Position numbers and translations under genes: made by a program. DNA of 32,837 bases from the NCBI GenBank assembly GCA_964603435.1, contig CAZRUM010000008.1, positions 1 through 32,837 on the forward strand, given 5' to 3'. The notes under the pieces were generated by a model that saw only the letters and a list, made by a program, of their open reading frames with translations, had not been told where the DNA came from and searched no databases. The stretch comes from CAZRUM01 sp964603435 (GTDB taxonomy: Bacteria; Patescibacteriota; Patescibacteriia; Magasanikbacterales; UBA922). Shown piece by piece: positions 20,431 to 29,268 of the stretch (position 1 is its first letter; each line of letters opens with the position of its first letter).

Positions 20431-22206
20431 TTACTCCATAAACCCACCAGCCTGTATCTGCCACAGCTTCTTGTACAAACCACTTGGTTTTTTTATAAGA
20501 CTTTTGTGAGTACCATCTTCCACAATTTTACCCCGATCAATTACCAAAATTCTATCCATCTTCATAATAGTAGACAAACGATGAGCTACCACGATCACAG
20601 TCTTACTTCTCATTAAATTATCGAGAGCGTCTTGAATAAAACTCTCTGATTCTGAATCTAAACTAGAAGTTGCTTCATCAAGCACAAGAATAGGAGCATT
20701 ACGCAAGATTGCTCTAGCAATAGCCACACGCTGTCTCTCTCCACCAGAAAGCTTTACCCCACGTTCACCCACATATGTCTCATAACCTTCAGTAAAATCT
20801 TTTATAAACTCGTGACAATGAGCTAACTTGGCTGCTTCTTTTACTTCTTCATCACTTGCTTCTGGCTTGCCATAGCGGATATTTTCCATAAGAGTTCTAT
20901 GAAAAAGAATTGGATCTTGTGGTACCAAACTAATATTTTGCCACAGACTATCTTGAGTGACATTTTTTATTCTTTGTCCATCCACCAAAATCTTTCCTTT
21001 GGTAGTTTCATGTTGACGCAAAAGTAATTTTACTACAGTAGACTTCCCTGCTCCAGACGGACCAACCAAAGCAATTTTTTGTCCTGGTTTTATAATTAGG
21101 TTGAATTTTTTAATAATTTTTCTAGTCTTATTATAATAAAAATCCATATCGACAAATTCAATCTTGCCTTTTTTGACTTCCAAATCTTTAGCACTTTTGG
21201 AATCTACTATTCCATGCGAAGTTTCAAGAATTTCTGTCATTTCTTCAGCGTCGGCCAAATCTCTATAGATGTTACGCAACACTCTACCAAAATCCCAAAT
21301 CTTCATAAAAACTATCAGTACATAACTCTGGAGTAATACAAAATCACCGACAGTGAACTTGCCCACTTCCCACAACTTGATAGCTAGATAAAAAATTCCA
21401 ACCTCAAGACCAATCATAAGAAAACCTTGTAAGGCTTCGAAATAATTACTCAAATTCCAAGTAAACTTTTGTAAATATCTTAAGTTATCATTCACTTTTG
21501 TAAATAACTTTGTTTCACGATTAAAACCATTGAAAAGTTTTACGTTGGTATGATTGGTTATTGTATCTGCCAAAACTCTAGTCACTTTTGTCTCTGCTTC
21601 TGCTCTTTGTATATCATATTTCAATTTATATCTAATAAAAAACCAATTCACAAACATAAAAACAACTAACCAAACCACAATAGTCAAGCCGATAGTTAGA
21701 TTCTTCCACAACAAAACAGAGATGATAACGCTTAGATTTACAAACAAAGGAATTAGATTCCATGTAAACTTATCAGCCAGACCTTCAAACGATCTCACAA
21801 ATCTATTAACTCTTTTTACCAAAGAACCAACAAAATTATCATTAAAATAAGAGAATGAATGTTTATGTAAATATTTGAAACAAGTAACTGCCAAATCAGC
21901 CATTATCTTACTCTGAAAATGTGTTGCCAAAAAAGTAGCCAAGCGCCAGAATGCCCACTGAATAAATTCTACTAACAATATCATCATTAGTATACCAATC
22001 AAAGCTTTTACTACAATATCCGTTTGTTCCCCACTTACCAAAATATCAAAGAATTTTTTAAAATAAAGAGGTACTACCACATTACTTACAGCCGCACCTA
22101 CCAAACCAACGGCCATAAAAAACCCAGAAATTTTATATTTCTTTGTATGTTGCCAATAGTATTGAATTGTCTTTTTTGTATTGTTTTTCATAGATTTATA
22201 TAACAA
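20431..22206 (-). CDS. ABC exporter, fused membrane and ATPase domains
   Basis: This 591-residue half-transporter of the MsbA/MdlB type has six membrane spans in residues 25-315 and an ATPase domain at about 348-585. The ATPase has Walker A GPSGAGKST (382-390), Q-loop Gln430, signature LSGGERQR (486-493), Walker B ILVLDE (506-511) and H-loop His542. It would act as a homodimer exporting a lipid, peptide or drug; the substrate is unclear. The start is most likely TTG 22206, because AAGGAGAGGAGGG lies right before it. The first ATG (residue 6) would be about 20 nt from that SD. This is one of few host genes here with an SD. Confidence 0.95.
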   Translation of the reverse strand: MLYKSMKNNTKKTIQYYWQHTKKYKISGFFMAVGLVGAAVSNVVVPLYFKKFFDILVSGEQTDIVVKALIGILMMILLVEFIQWAFWRLATFLATHFQSKIMADLAVTCFKYLHKHSFSYFNDNFVGSLVKRVNRFVRSFEGLADKFTWNLIPLFVNLSVIISVLLWKNLTIGLTIVVWLVVFMFVNWFFIRYKLKYDIQRAEAETKVTRVLADTITNHTNVKLFNGFNRETKLFTKVNDNLRYLQKFTWNLSNYFEALQGFLMIGLEVGIFYLAIKLWEVGKFTVGDFVLLQSYVLIVFMKIWDFGRVLRNIYRDLADAEEMTEILETSHGIVDSKSAKDLEVKKGKIEFVDMDFYYNKTRKIIKKFNLIIKPGQKIALVGPSGAGKSTVVKLLLRQHETTKGKILVDGQRIKNVTQDSLWQNISLVPQDPILFHRTLMENIRYGKPEASDEEVKEAAKLAHCHEFIKDFTEGYETYVGERGVKLSGGERQRVAIARAILRNAPILVLDEATSSLDSESESFIQDALDNLMRSKTVIVVAHRLSTIMKMDRILVIDRGKIVEDGTHKSLIKKPSGLYKKLWQIQAGGFME

Positions 22207-22287
22207 AAAACCCTCCTCTCCTTAAGGTACTGCACAATTCGATAGTTTTCTCTAGTATAGAAGACGTGAAAAGTACAAAAATGTTAC

Positions 22288-22320
22288 AAAAAAATAGAGA
22301 CACAATTAATCGCATCTCTA
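22288..22320 (-). terminator. Terminator downstream of the 133-residue membrane gene
   Basis: On the minus strand, TAGAGA (22315-22320) and TCTCTA (22295-22300) pair around a 14-nt loop and are followed by seven T's. The stem is short, so efficiency is uncertain. Confidence 0.6.
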
Positions 22321-22341
22321 CTACATATTTATTAATATACA

Positions 22342-22743
22342 TTATTTAATCCCCAAACTCTCCAAAAGACCCTCTAGTTGGCTACCGGAAACTTGGGACA
22401 AGACTTCATTAACCTGTCCATTAGCCCCACCACCAAAAGGAATACTGCCCACCAAATTAGAATATTGATTTATTAAATCTTTCAAAATTGGAGGTAGATA
22501 AATCAAAGCCAAAATGATTGGAGCAATTATTATAAGCAATTTTAGATAGCCAACAATAATCATCCAATCCAGACGACGTTTTATTTTTTTATTTTGTTCA
22601 TAAATAACCTGAGACCACTTAATATTTTTTTCTATCAACTCTTTCAAAGAATCCGTATTATGATTGACATTGATATTAACCCCTTTGACTTCTTCTACTT
22701 TTGGTGGTTCTTGGTCGTCAGTCGTGATTTTTTCTTTTTTCAT
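22342..22743 (-). CDS. Membrane protein of 133 residues, unknown
   Basis: A charged N-terminal region (1-58) contains a short predicted helix (SLKELIEKNIKWSQVIYEQNKKIKRR is its basic end). One or two tightly spaced membrane segments follow at about 60-90, then a Gly/Asn/Ser-rich tail (SIPFGGGANGQVNEVLSQVSG). No family is recognised. It starts 17 nt after nrdR and is probably co-transcribed with it, ending at a terminator. Confidence 0.7.
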   Translation of the reverse strand: MKKEKITTDDQEPPKVEEVKGVNINVNHNTDSLKELIEKNIKWSQVIYEQNKKIKRRLDWMIIVGYLKLLIIIAPIILALIYLPPILKDLINQYSNLVGSIPFGGGANGQVNEVLSQVSGSQLEGLLESLGIK

Positions 22744-22760
22744 AAATGCAAAATTTAAAA

Positions 22761-23225
22761 TTATTTTTTCTTGCGTTTGGATTCTAGAGAACTTATTTCT
22801 TTTTGAAATTTTGTTACGTCTTCAAAAGCACGATAAATAGAAGCAAAACGAATATAAGCAATCTTATCAAACTTACGTAGATGTTTCATAATAATTTCAC
22901 CTACTTCTTTACTGGTAATTTCACGTTTTTTCTTTTTTTGAATATCACGTTCAATCGCGTGAATCATACGATCAAATTTTTCTTGAGTGTATGGTCGTTT
23001 TGTCAATGAACGCAAAATTCCACCCTCTAGTTTATTGCGAGAATAGGCTTCACGTCGCCCATCACTTTTTACAACCACTATATCCAAAAGTTCAGTCTCT
23101 TCTAAAGTAGAAAATCTGTATGCACACTTGATACACTCACGACGACGACGCACCGTCATCCCATCTTGAGAAAGGCGTGAATCAATCACCTTAGTTTCTT
23201 TTGAATGGCAAACTGGACAATACAT
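22761..23225 (-). CDS. nrdR: Transcriptional repressor NrdR
   Basis: This 154-residue protein is the full family length. An N-terminal zinc ribbon (CPVC at 3-6 and CIKC at 31-34, with KVIDSR between) is followed by an ATP-cone domain (about 48-138) that senses ATP/dATP. NrdR represses ribonucleotide reductase genes by binding NrdR boxes. No nrd gene or obvious box is visible in this window, so its target lies elsewhere. It lies next to ftsZ with an inverted-repeat spacer between them. Confidence 0.96.
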   Translation of the reverse strand: MYCPVCHSKETKVIDSRLSQDGMTVRRRRECIKCAYRFSTLEETELLDIVVVKSDGRREAYSRNKLEGGILRSLTKRPYTQEKFDRMIHAIERDIQKKKKREITSKEVGEIIMKHLRKFDKIAYIRFASIYRAFEDVTKFQKEISSLESKRKKK

Positions 23226-23235
23226 AACACTACAT

Positions 23236-23373
23236 CACTTTAACACTAAAGCACCTAAGCACTTTATTTAAAATTTTACAAACATATACCTACAGTATAC
23301 CAATTCTTTTCTAAAAAATAAACCCCCCATCGGGAGTTTAATTTTAGTGCTATTGTGCTTTAGTGTTAAAGTG
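23236..23373. repeat. 19-bp inverted repeat around the nrdR-ftsZ gap
   Basis: CACTTTAACACTAAAGCAC (23236-23254) is perfectly repeated in inverted orientation at 23355-23373. Further variants of the same words surround it (AAGCACTTTA, TTAGTGCTA, GTGCTAAAGTG). It belongs to the phrase-like intergenic repeats of this genome. Confidence 0.75.
23313..23343 (-). terminator. ftsZ terminator
   Basis: On the minus strand, AAACTCCC and GGGGGGTTT pair around a GATG-type loop, followed by ATTTTTT. It lies between the arms of the 19-bp inverted repeat. Confidence 0.8.
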
Positions 23374-23386
23374 CTAAAGTGAATAT

Positions 23387-24601
23387 TTACATCCCCATCT
23401 TCTTGCGAATAAAAGCTGGGATCTCTAAATCATCCTCATCTTTTTTATCTTCTTTTTTTGGTGGCCCAATTTCTATATTACCATTACCAATACCAACAGG
23501 TTTTGATTTAAAACCAGGTTTTTCTACTTCTTCAACTTCTTCTTCCTCTACTTTTTTCTTGGCAAAATTACCACCTGAATAAAAATTCTTTCCGCTGCTA
23601 AAAAATGATTTTGGTTCATCTTCTGAAGCAGTTGAGATATGTCTGTTGTCATCATCAAAACCAGTTGCCACCACTGTTATTCTCATTTCATCTCCCAGAC
23701 TTTCATCAATCACAGCACCAAAAATAACTTTGGCACTATCATCAGCAGAAGCAGTAATTACCTTGGCTGCTTCGGCCACTTCTTGCATGGCCAAATCTTT
23801 ACCACCAGTGACAGTGAAAAGGATACCACGAGCACCATCAATTGAAAGCTCGAGTAGCGGACTAGAAATTGCCATCTGGGCAGCCTCTGCCGCTCTATTA
23901 TCTCCCTTGGCCTGACCAATACCCATCAAGGCCGAACCAGTATCTTTCATGATAGCTTTGACATCAGCAAAGTCAACATTGATCATACCAGGCACAGTAA
24001 TGAGCTCAGAAATTCCTTGCACACCTTGTCTGAGTACATCATCAACAATTTTGAAAGCATCTAGTAAACTAGTTTTTTTATCAATAATTTGTAATACTCT
24101 GTCATTGGGAATAGTGATAATAGTATCCACATTTCTTACCAATTTTTCATAAGCAGCCTCTGCAATATTATTTCTTTGTGGTCCTTCAAAAGAAAAAGGT
24201 TTTGTCACAACTGCTACTGTAAGTGCCCCAACTTCACGAGCAATTTCAGCTACCACAGGACTGGCTCCAGAACCAGTACCACCACCCAAACCACAAGTTA
24301 GAAATACCATATCACTACCTTCCAAAGCTTCACGAATTTCATTTTGGGCTTCCTCTGCACTACGTTTACCAAGCTCTGGATCCATACCAGCTCCCAACCC
24401 ACGAGTGACAGTCTTACCAATATGAATCTTGTGAGGAGCACTATTGTGATGGAGAGCCTGTACATCAGTATTCATAACTACAAAATCAACCCCGCGAATT
24501 CCAGTCTTGACCATTCTATCGGTGGCTGACCCACCAGAGCCGCCAATACCTACAACCTTTATCTTAGCGAAAGTTTCGATGTCTGGTTTTATTTTTGGCA
24601 T
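23387..24601 (-). CDS. ftsZ: Cell-division GTPase FtsZ
   Basis: This 404-residue tubulin homologue polymerises at midcell to form the Z ring. Motifs are KVVGIGGSGG (15-24), the GTP-binding G-box GGGTGSG (107-113) and the T7 catalytic loop NVDFAD (208-213). An acidic, Lys-rich variable linker (about 325-390) and the conserved C-terminal peptide IPAFIRKK (394-401), which docks on FtsA, complete it. ftsA lies upstream on the same strand, separated by 238 nt holding a terminator and a leader hairpin. ftsZ is therefore probably transcribed separately. Confidence 0.97.
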   Translation of the reverse strand: MPKIKPDIETFAKIKVVGIGGSGGSATDRMVKTGIRGVDFVVMNTDVQALHHNSAPHKIHIGKTVTRGLGAGMDPELGKRSAEEAQNEIREALEGSDMVFLTCGLGGGTGSGASPVVAEIAREVGALTVAVVTKPFSFEGPQRNNIAEAAYEKLVRNVDTIITIPNDRVLQIIDKKTSLLDAFKIVDDVLRQGVQGISELITVPGMINVDFADVKAIMKDTGSALMGIGQAKGDNRAAEAAQMAISSPLLELSIDGARGILFTVTGGKDLAMQEVAEAAKVITASADDSAKVIFGAVIDESLGDEMRITVVATGFDDDNRHISTASEDEPKSFFSSGKNFYSGGNFAKKKVEEEEVEEVEKPGFKSKPVGIGNGNIEIGPPKKEDKKDEDDLEIPAFIRKKMGM

Positions 24602-24651
24602 ATTATTAATGTTATTTGAGTATAAAATGTATTCAGACGTCTATAAATAAA

Positions 24652-24677
24652 ATAAGCGGAGGTTTTCTCCACTTACT
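24652..24677 (-). promoter_or_regulatory. Hairpin in the ftsZ leader
   Basis: On the minus strand, AAGTGGAG and CTCCGCTT pair with one mismatch around a 5-nt loop, followed by ATTTTATTT. It lies about 55 nt before the ftsZ start. It may be a second terminator for ftsA or a leader hairpin of ftsZ. Confidence 0.5.
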
Positions 24678-24783
24678 ATTTTATCGTTTTTAGCCTCTTA
24701 CGTCAAAGCTTTGATGTGTATAAGTTTTATCCTCAAATTCATAAGAATATATTTCTAAACCTATCAATATTTACAACAAATAA

Positions 24784-24811
24784 AAAAATACTTTATTTAC
24801 AAAGTATTTTT
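24784..24811 (-). terminator. ftsA terminator
   Basis: AAAAATACTTT and AAAGTATTTTT form an 11-bp stem with a 6-nt loop, just past the ftsA stop. It works on either strand. Confidence 0.8.
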
Positions 24812-24839
24812 AATATATTTGAAAAACTTTTTTAAGGTA

Positions 24840-26099
24840 TCAAGGTATCAAAGATTTAAACCAGCCCCGCACTTGTCCAGAAACCTTATCAACAGACTTT
24901 AGATGCCTATTTTTAGACTTACCACCTTGTTGTAAATTGGAACCCCACTTTACCAAACCAATAGCTGTCACAAAAGATAAATCATTAACCTTTTCGGTAA
25001 TACTACTAACACCCAAAGGATAACCCAATGAAGCTGGTAGTTGCATCCTATCTTTTGTGAGCTCGACTAAACCGCTAATTTTTGCACCACCACCAGTAAA
25101 GACAACTCCAGCCGGCAAAAGGCCACTACGTTCAATAGTTTGTAATTCGGCATTTACTTTTGATAAAATTTCTTCCATTCTAGCTTCAACAATTTCAGCT
25201 ATATATTTTTTTTCAACCTGTTCTTCTAATTCTCCACCGACACTAGAAAGATCTATTTTTTCTTTTTTAGAAATATTTTTTGAAACACAATGACCATATT
25301 CCAATTTAACTTTTTCTGCCACATCTATTGAGCTACGCAAACCAATAGCCAAATCATTAGTCACATGTTCAGAACCAATTGGCAGAACAGCAGTGTGCAC
25401 AATATCACCTTCTTCGTAAACAATTACACTGGTTGTGGCCCCACCAATATTTACCACTGTCACACCAAGTTCTTTTTGCCTTGAAGTAACAACAGCTTCT
25501 CCAACAGCCAAAGCTGATAAGACGAGATCATCAATATCAATGCCGGTGCGATAAACTACTTTGGTCAAATTTTTTATATGTTGAGTTACACCTTGAATGA
25601 TTTGAGTCTCTACTTCCAAACGAATACCAGTCATTCCTACAGGATCCTTTACTCCCGTTTGTCCATCCACTGTAAAAGTACGTGGTAAGACATGTAAGAT
25701 TTCATAATTAAGCGGAGTAGCAATTGTTCTGGCGGCTTCTACAGCTCTCTCTACATCTTCACCAGATATTTCTCCGTCAGACTTGGCGACAGCTATAACA
25801 CCCTTGCTTTCTTGGGAAGCTACATGAGTACCAGATATACCCACCCAAGCATGTTCTATTGGTACACCAATAAGACGCTCAACTTTTTCCAAAACATTTG
25901 AGACAGAAGAAACACACTCTTCAATACTAGAAACCACCCCTTTACTGACACCCTCAGTAGGGACTTCTACGGCACCGATTATTTGCAATTCGCCATTTCC
26001 ATTTCCATGATAAACTTGCTGACCTACTGCAATCCTAATAGCCGTCGAGCCAATATCGAGTCCTGTGATTAATTCAACTTTATTTTTATTACCTGCCAT
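24840..26099 (-). CDS. ftsA: Cell-division protein FtsA
   Basis: This 419-residue actin-like ATPase anchors FtsZ filaments to the membrane. It has phosphate-1 GLDIGSTAIRI (13-23), the FtsA-specific 1C region (VPTEGVSKGVV onward), phosphate-2 VVNIGGATTSVIVYEEG, and the adenosine motif VVFTGGGAKISGL. The C-terminus ends in an amphipathic helix (GQVRGWFKSLIP), the usual membrane-targeting sequence. An ordinary ATG is preceded by a weak AGAGATAG. dgkA and ybeY lie upstream on the same strand. Confidence 0.96.
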   Translation of the reverse strand: MAGNKNKVELITGLDIGSTAIRIAVGQQVYHGNGNGELQIIGAVEVPTEGVSKGVVSSIEECVSSVSNVLEKVERLIGVPIEHAWVGISGTHVASQESKGVIAVAKSDGEISGEDVERAVEAARTIATPLNYEILHVLPRTFTVDGQTGVKDPVGMTGIRLEVETQIIQGVTQHIKNLTKVVYRTGIDIDDLVLSALAVGEAVVTSRQKELGVTVVNIGGATTSVIVYEEGDIVHTAVLPIGSEHVTNDLAIGLRSSIDVAEKVKLEYGHCVSKNISKKEKIDLSSVGGELEEQVEKKYIAEIVEARMEEILSKVNAELQTIERSGLLPAGVVFTGGGAKISGLVELTKDRMQLPASLGYPLGVSSITEKVNDLSFVTAIGLVKWGSNLQQGGKSKNRHLKSVDKVSGQVRGWFKSLIP

Positions 26100-26140
26100 A
26101 CTATCTCTATTTTTTGTAATTTTGTATATTTGTTGCTAGT

Positions 26141-26515
26141 TTACCACAATTTGTTATATAGCTCAATAAAATGAGGCCAGAATATTATAAGACCTATTAT
26201 CAATGCCCCTATGGATGCTAAAAAAACCATCCCTGCCATAATATGTTTTACCAACATAATTTGATCAGATAGACGAGGCTTTACCACATCGGAAAGTCTT
26301 TCAACTGCACTATTTAATAATTCTAAAATTAAAACTAATAATATTAACAAAAATATAACGATCATTTCTGCCCGAGAAAGCTCAAATAGCCAGACAAAAA
26401 ATAATACTAAAACAGAAGCATAAATTTGCAAACGAAAATTTTGTTCATGTACAAAAACATAAATCACCCCTTTGGTAGCCTCAGCAAAACTTTTTGATAA
26501 CCTCTTTATTTGCAT
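26141..26515 (-). CDS. dgkA: Diacylglycerol/undecaprenol kinase family protein
   Basis: This 124-residue integral membrane kinase has three membrane spans (about 31-47, 50-69, 93-113). It is expected to phosphorylate undecaprenol or diacylglycerol for envelope lipid recycling. Family residues seen are Glu24 and Asn26 in HEQNFR, and Glu65, Asn68 and Glu72 in ELLNSAVERLSD. In the usual A-K-D motif the sequence reads V-K-H (89-91), so the expected Asp is His91. Activity may be altered. Its start overlaps the end of ybeY by 10 nt, a pairing seen in many bacteria. Confidence 0.92.
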   Translation of the reverse strand: MQIKRLSKSFAEATKGVIYVFVHEQNFRLQIYASVLVLFFVWLFELSRAEMIVIFLLILLVLILELLNSAVERLSDVVKPRLSDQIMLVKHIMAGMVFLASIGALIIGLIIFWPHFIELYNKLW

Positions 26516-26937
26516 ACTTTTTTTAAAATTTGTTCTTGTATTTCGAACATTTTATTTGCTTCTGTTTTTTTAATATGATCATGACCAATCAAATGTAATA
26601 TTCCATGGACCATCATCCTGGACAACTCGTATTTATAGGAAAAATCGTATTTCTTGGCTTGTCTCTTTACTTGGGGTACACAGATGAATATATCACCCAA
26701 ATCGTTGCTGTGAGGCATTTTTTGCCCTTCCTGAGCACAAAAAGACAACACATCGGTCACCTTATCCTTCTTTCTATAAATCCGGTTTAAACTCTTTATT
26801 TTGTCTTCTCCTACAAAATTAATACTAATGGATTTATCCATTTTTTTCAAACTTTTCAAAATCTCTTCCACTTTTTTTTTAACCCAAATTAAGCTCACCT
26901 CCTTATTTTTTACAGAGCTATTTATAACTAAATCCAT
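26506..26937 (-). CDS. ybeY: Endoribonuclease YbeY
   Basis: This 143-residue metalloprotein acts in 16S rRNA 3'-end maturation and ribosome quality control. The zinc motif HGxLHxxGHDH is intact (His111, His115, His121), and the family strand KVTDVLSF (59-66) and the GDIFICV segment are present. The length is normal. It is the upstream partner of dgkA, overlapping by 10 nt, and lies 5 nt after a TSP3 surface-protein gene. It may share a transcript with the surface proteins. Confidence 0.95.
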   Translation of the reverse strand: MDLVINSSVKNKEVSLIWVKKKVEEILKSLKKMDKSISINFVGEDKIKSLNRIYRKKDKVTDVLSFCAQEGQKMPHSNDLGDIFICVPQVKRQAKKYDFSYKYELSRMMVHGILHLIGHDHIKKTEANKMFEIQEQILKKVCK

Positions 26938-26942
26938 ATAAT

Positions 26943-28094
26943 TTAAGTAGAAGTCACAGCCTCCTCTTCCACCTCGTCAAAGACAGGAGCTTCTGGTAAA
27001 ACAGCTTGTTCTGGAATACCTATTAAAGTCTTACTTGGTCTAAAACTTTGCAACATCATTTCCATGGTTTGTCGATATGGTATATAGCCAGTCACACCCG
27101 GATGGTATATCAAAGTATAAATTTGTTGTCCCCTTATAAAATACCCCACCAAACCGTCTTTCCTCTTGTACCCTTGTTCAGCAAAACGACTTTCAAAAGA
27201 AATTAAATCAGTAAAAAATTGCCCTTCGGCCTTACGCCCAAACCAATTAGTGAAACTTTCGCCTTCATTCATTTTATAAACCAAAACCTCAACATAATCT
27301 CCAGTAATAGAACTAAATAAAACTTCCCGAGCTTCTGTATCAACGGTTCCCTCTTTCCAAGCAATCGGATAATAGAGTCTATAACCCCAAACTGGATTGA
27401 CATATTCTTGCACCAGACCAGAGTCAATCAATTTTACTGGTGCTACTCCACTTGGATTGTACAGGTTTCCAAGTTCTTGTCCATCATAATAACCATCGGA
27501 GTCTGTATCCCATATCCCGGTGTCAGTATTATAATTTTCTTCTTCAATATCTGTCAAAGAATCATTATCAGTATCTACGCTATTGGTCAAAATTATTCGA
27601 GGGAATTCTATAATTTTATCTTCAAAAGAGATGAGAGATTCTACCACTTCTGGCTCTTCTACTACTTCCAGTATTACTTCTTCTGGCTGAACTTCAACTT
27701 CTTCTGGCTCTTCTACTACTTCCAGTATTACTTCTTCTGGCTGAACTTCAACTTCTGGAATTATTATTTCCTCTACCACAACTTCTTCTACAACTTCTTC
27801 CTTTAGCCCCAACAAACCAGCCTGATTCAAATAATACCAAGTAATAATACCAATAGCCGCCACAAAAATCACTCCAAGCAAGATATATAAAAATATTTTA
27901 CTCTTAAAAAATCCAAATATTCCGGAAAAACCTGCACCATTTGTTTTGATAGGTCTATCCATTTTAATATTTTTTTTGTCTTGACCATAATGAACTACAG
28001 GATCTTTGGTACCATAAAATTCCTCTGGAATTACAGATGCACCTGCCAAAGGTTTAGTTTCAGACTTTATTTGTTTTTTAGTAAAAAAACCCAT
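26943..28094 (-). CDS. Membrane-anchored TSP3 protein with PsbP-like domain
   Basis: This 383-residue protein has a cytoplasmic N-terminus (1-66), one membrane span (67-90) and an acidic Glu/Val/Pro stalk with two 18-residue repeats (about 112-151). Two calcium-loop TSP3 motifs follow (DTDNDSLTD at 174-182 and DTDSDGYYD at 196-204), then a C-terminal domain of about 135 residues (VWGYRLYYPIAWKEG...) resembling PsbP-like folds. This C-terminal domain recalls the extra domain fused to PpsA. Most of it should face outward. It is separated from the next TSP3 gene by 2 nt. No precise function is known. Confidence 0.85.
   Translation of the reverse strand: MGFFTKKQIKSETKPLAGASVIPEEFYGTKDPVVHYGQDKKNIKMDRPIKTNGAGFSGIFGFFKSKIFLYILLGVIFVAAIGIITWYYLNQAGLLGLKEEVVEEVVVEEIIIPEVEVQPEEVILEVVEEPEEVEVQPEEVILEVVEEPEVVESLISFEDKIIEFPRIILTNSVDTDNDSLTDIEEENYNTDTGIWDTDSDGYYDGQELGNLYNPSGVAPVKLIDSGLVQEYVNPVWGYRLYYPIAWKEGTVDTEAREVLFSSITGDYVEVLVYKMNEGESFTNWFGRKAEGQFFTDLISFESRFAEQGYKRKDGLVGYFIRGQQIYTLIYHPGVTGYIPYRQTMEMMLQSFRPSKTLIGIPEQAVLPEAPVFDEVEEEAVTST
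27650..27756 (-). repeat. 54-bp in-frame tandem repeat
   Basis: Two almost identical 54-nt units (starting at 27650 and 27704) encode an 18-residue acidic repeat (EEPEEVEVQPEEVILEVV) in the stalk of the surface protein. Near-identity at the DNA level suggests recent or ongoing slippage. Confidence 0.9.
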
Positions 28095-28096
28095 AA

Positions 28097-29002
28097 TTAT
28101 AGTTCTTCTGGTGGAATTTCAAAAAGCTTACCTTCTCCCGTTGGATTATAACCATTTTTAATTTCAGCTCCATCCAAAAAAGTATCACCATCAGTATCAG
28201 GATTTAAAGGATTCGTTTTCCAAATAGTCACTTCATCACCATCACTAAGCTCGTCACCATCACTATCCCAATTATTTGGGTCGGTCCCAATACTAACCTC
28301 CCTGTCATCATCTAAACCATCGACATCTTTATCAATTGGCTGTCCAAATAAAACTTGTTCATCAACAATATCTTGAATTATTTCTTGATTATCAAATTCT
28401 GGTTGTTCTATCTCCCCCACCACCTCTTCAGGTAAAACTAAATTATTTTCAACAAAAGGCTCTTCTTCTACAAAAAGATTTTCTTCTGGCATAAAAATGT
28501 CTGGTGTAGTTACAAATACATCCTCTGGCTGACTACTAGTATTTATAAAAGAACTATAAATCCACCAACCACCGCCACCAACAATCACAACCACCACCAA
28601 AGCCACTACAATTCTAACAATCCCCTTACCAATAGCTGGTTCTTTTATTTTATAGATATCATTTGGTTGAGCTGGTGTGCCAGGAACATTAGGCAGATCA
28701 TCATTCATACCAATCTGAGGAGCGGCCGATGGAGGAGGAATAATTTCATTTTGCTCTAACACAGATGGTTCTTCTACTTTGGACACTTCTACTCGTGCTT
28801 GACCATCATTCTCTACTTTAGGTTTTAAAATACCTGCCCCAACAGCAGATGGAACCTGTGGCTCTGCGGGCATAGCAGAAACTGGATTATCAGGTGTACT
28901 TACATCTTTATCCACACCAGCAAACATATCTTCCGGTTCGCCTATAGGAAGATTATTTGGTACACCAGCCGGTTGTGGATTGTTGTTTTGATCGTCGAAC
29001 AT
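28097..29002 (-). CDS. Membrane-anchored TSP3 protein
   Basis: This 301-residue protein has a Pro/Asn/Asp-rich, probably disordered N-terminal half (1-125), one membrane span (about 128-149) and an acidic stalk. Three calcium-loop motifs follow: DKDVDGLDD (224-232), DSDGDELSD (246-254) and DTDGDTFLD (269-277). The end NGYNPTGEGKL (283-293) is almost the same as in the neighbouring 137-residue TSP3 protein. The layout repeats that of the gene 2 nt downstream, so the two probably form one operon and perhaps one surface complex (inference). Confidence 0.85.
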   Translation of the reverse strand: MFDDQNNNPQPAGVPNNLPIGEPEDMFAGVDKDVSTPDNPVSAMPAEPQVPSAVGAGILKPKVENDGQARVEVSKVEEPSVLEQNEIIPPPSAAPQIGMNDDLPNVPGTPAQPNDIYKIKEPAIGKGIVRIVVALVVVVIVGGGGWWIYSSFINTSSQPEDVFVTTPDIFMPEENLFVEEEPFVENNLVLPEEVVGEIEQPEFDNQEIIQDIVDEQVLFGQPIDKDVDGLDDDREVSIGTDPNNWDSDGDELSDGDEVTIWKTNPLNPDTDGDTFLDGAEIKNGYNPTGEGKLFEIPPEEL

Positions 29003-29268
29003 AAGTTTTTTGTTAATCCCGAGCAGGGCGAGGGATCCCTTTCCTGTATATCAAATATTGGATATTATCCTAATTATCACACAAACAAAGAATTTTGTCC
29101 TGCCATTTTGGGTTAAAATATTAATTAATTTTTATTTCTTAATTACTCAATTACTAATTTTCAAAAAAACACTGATGCTATAGCACTAATTACTTTTTTA
29201 TTTAATGCAAAGTTCATGACTTAAAAAGGGATTCCTCATTTCTTACAGAATTCGGAATTACGAACTCA
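29003..29268. repeat. Gap with dispersed-repeat fragments
   Basis: This 255-nt gene-free gap holds TTAATCCCGAGCAGGGCGAGGGATCCC (in parts; 29014-29040) and AAAAGGGATTCCTCATTTC...AGAATTCGGAATTACGAACTC (in parts; 29223-29268), separated by AT-rich words (AATTACTAATTTTC, TTAATTAATTTTT). The GGGATTCC/GGGATCCC ends match the repeats at 5329 and 18751. No gene is seen. Confidence 0.5.

Noticed and set aside
27408..27806. 132-residue plus-strand Phe/Tyr-rich frame
   Set aside because: It is antisense to the Glu-rich repeat of a well-supported surface protein.
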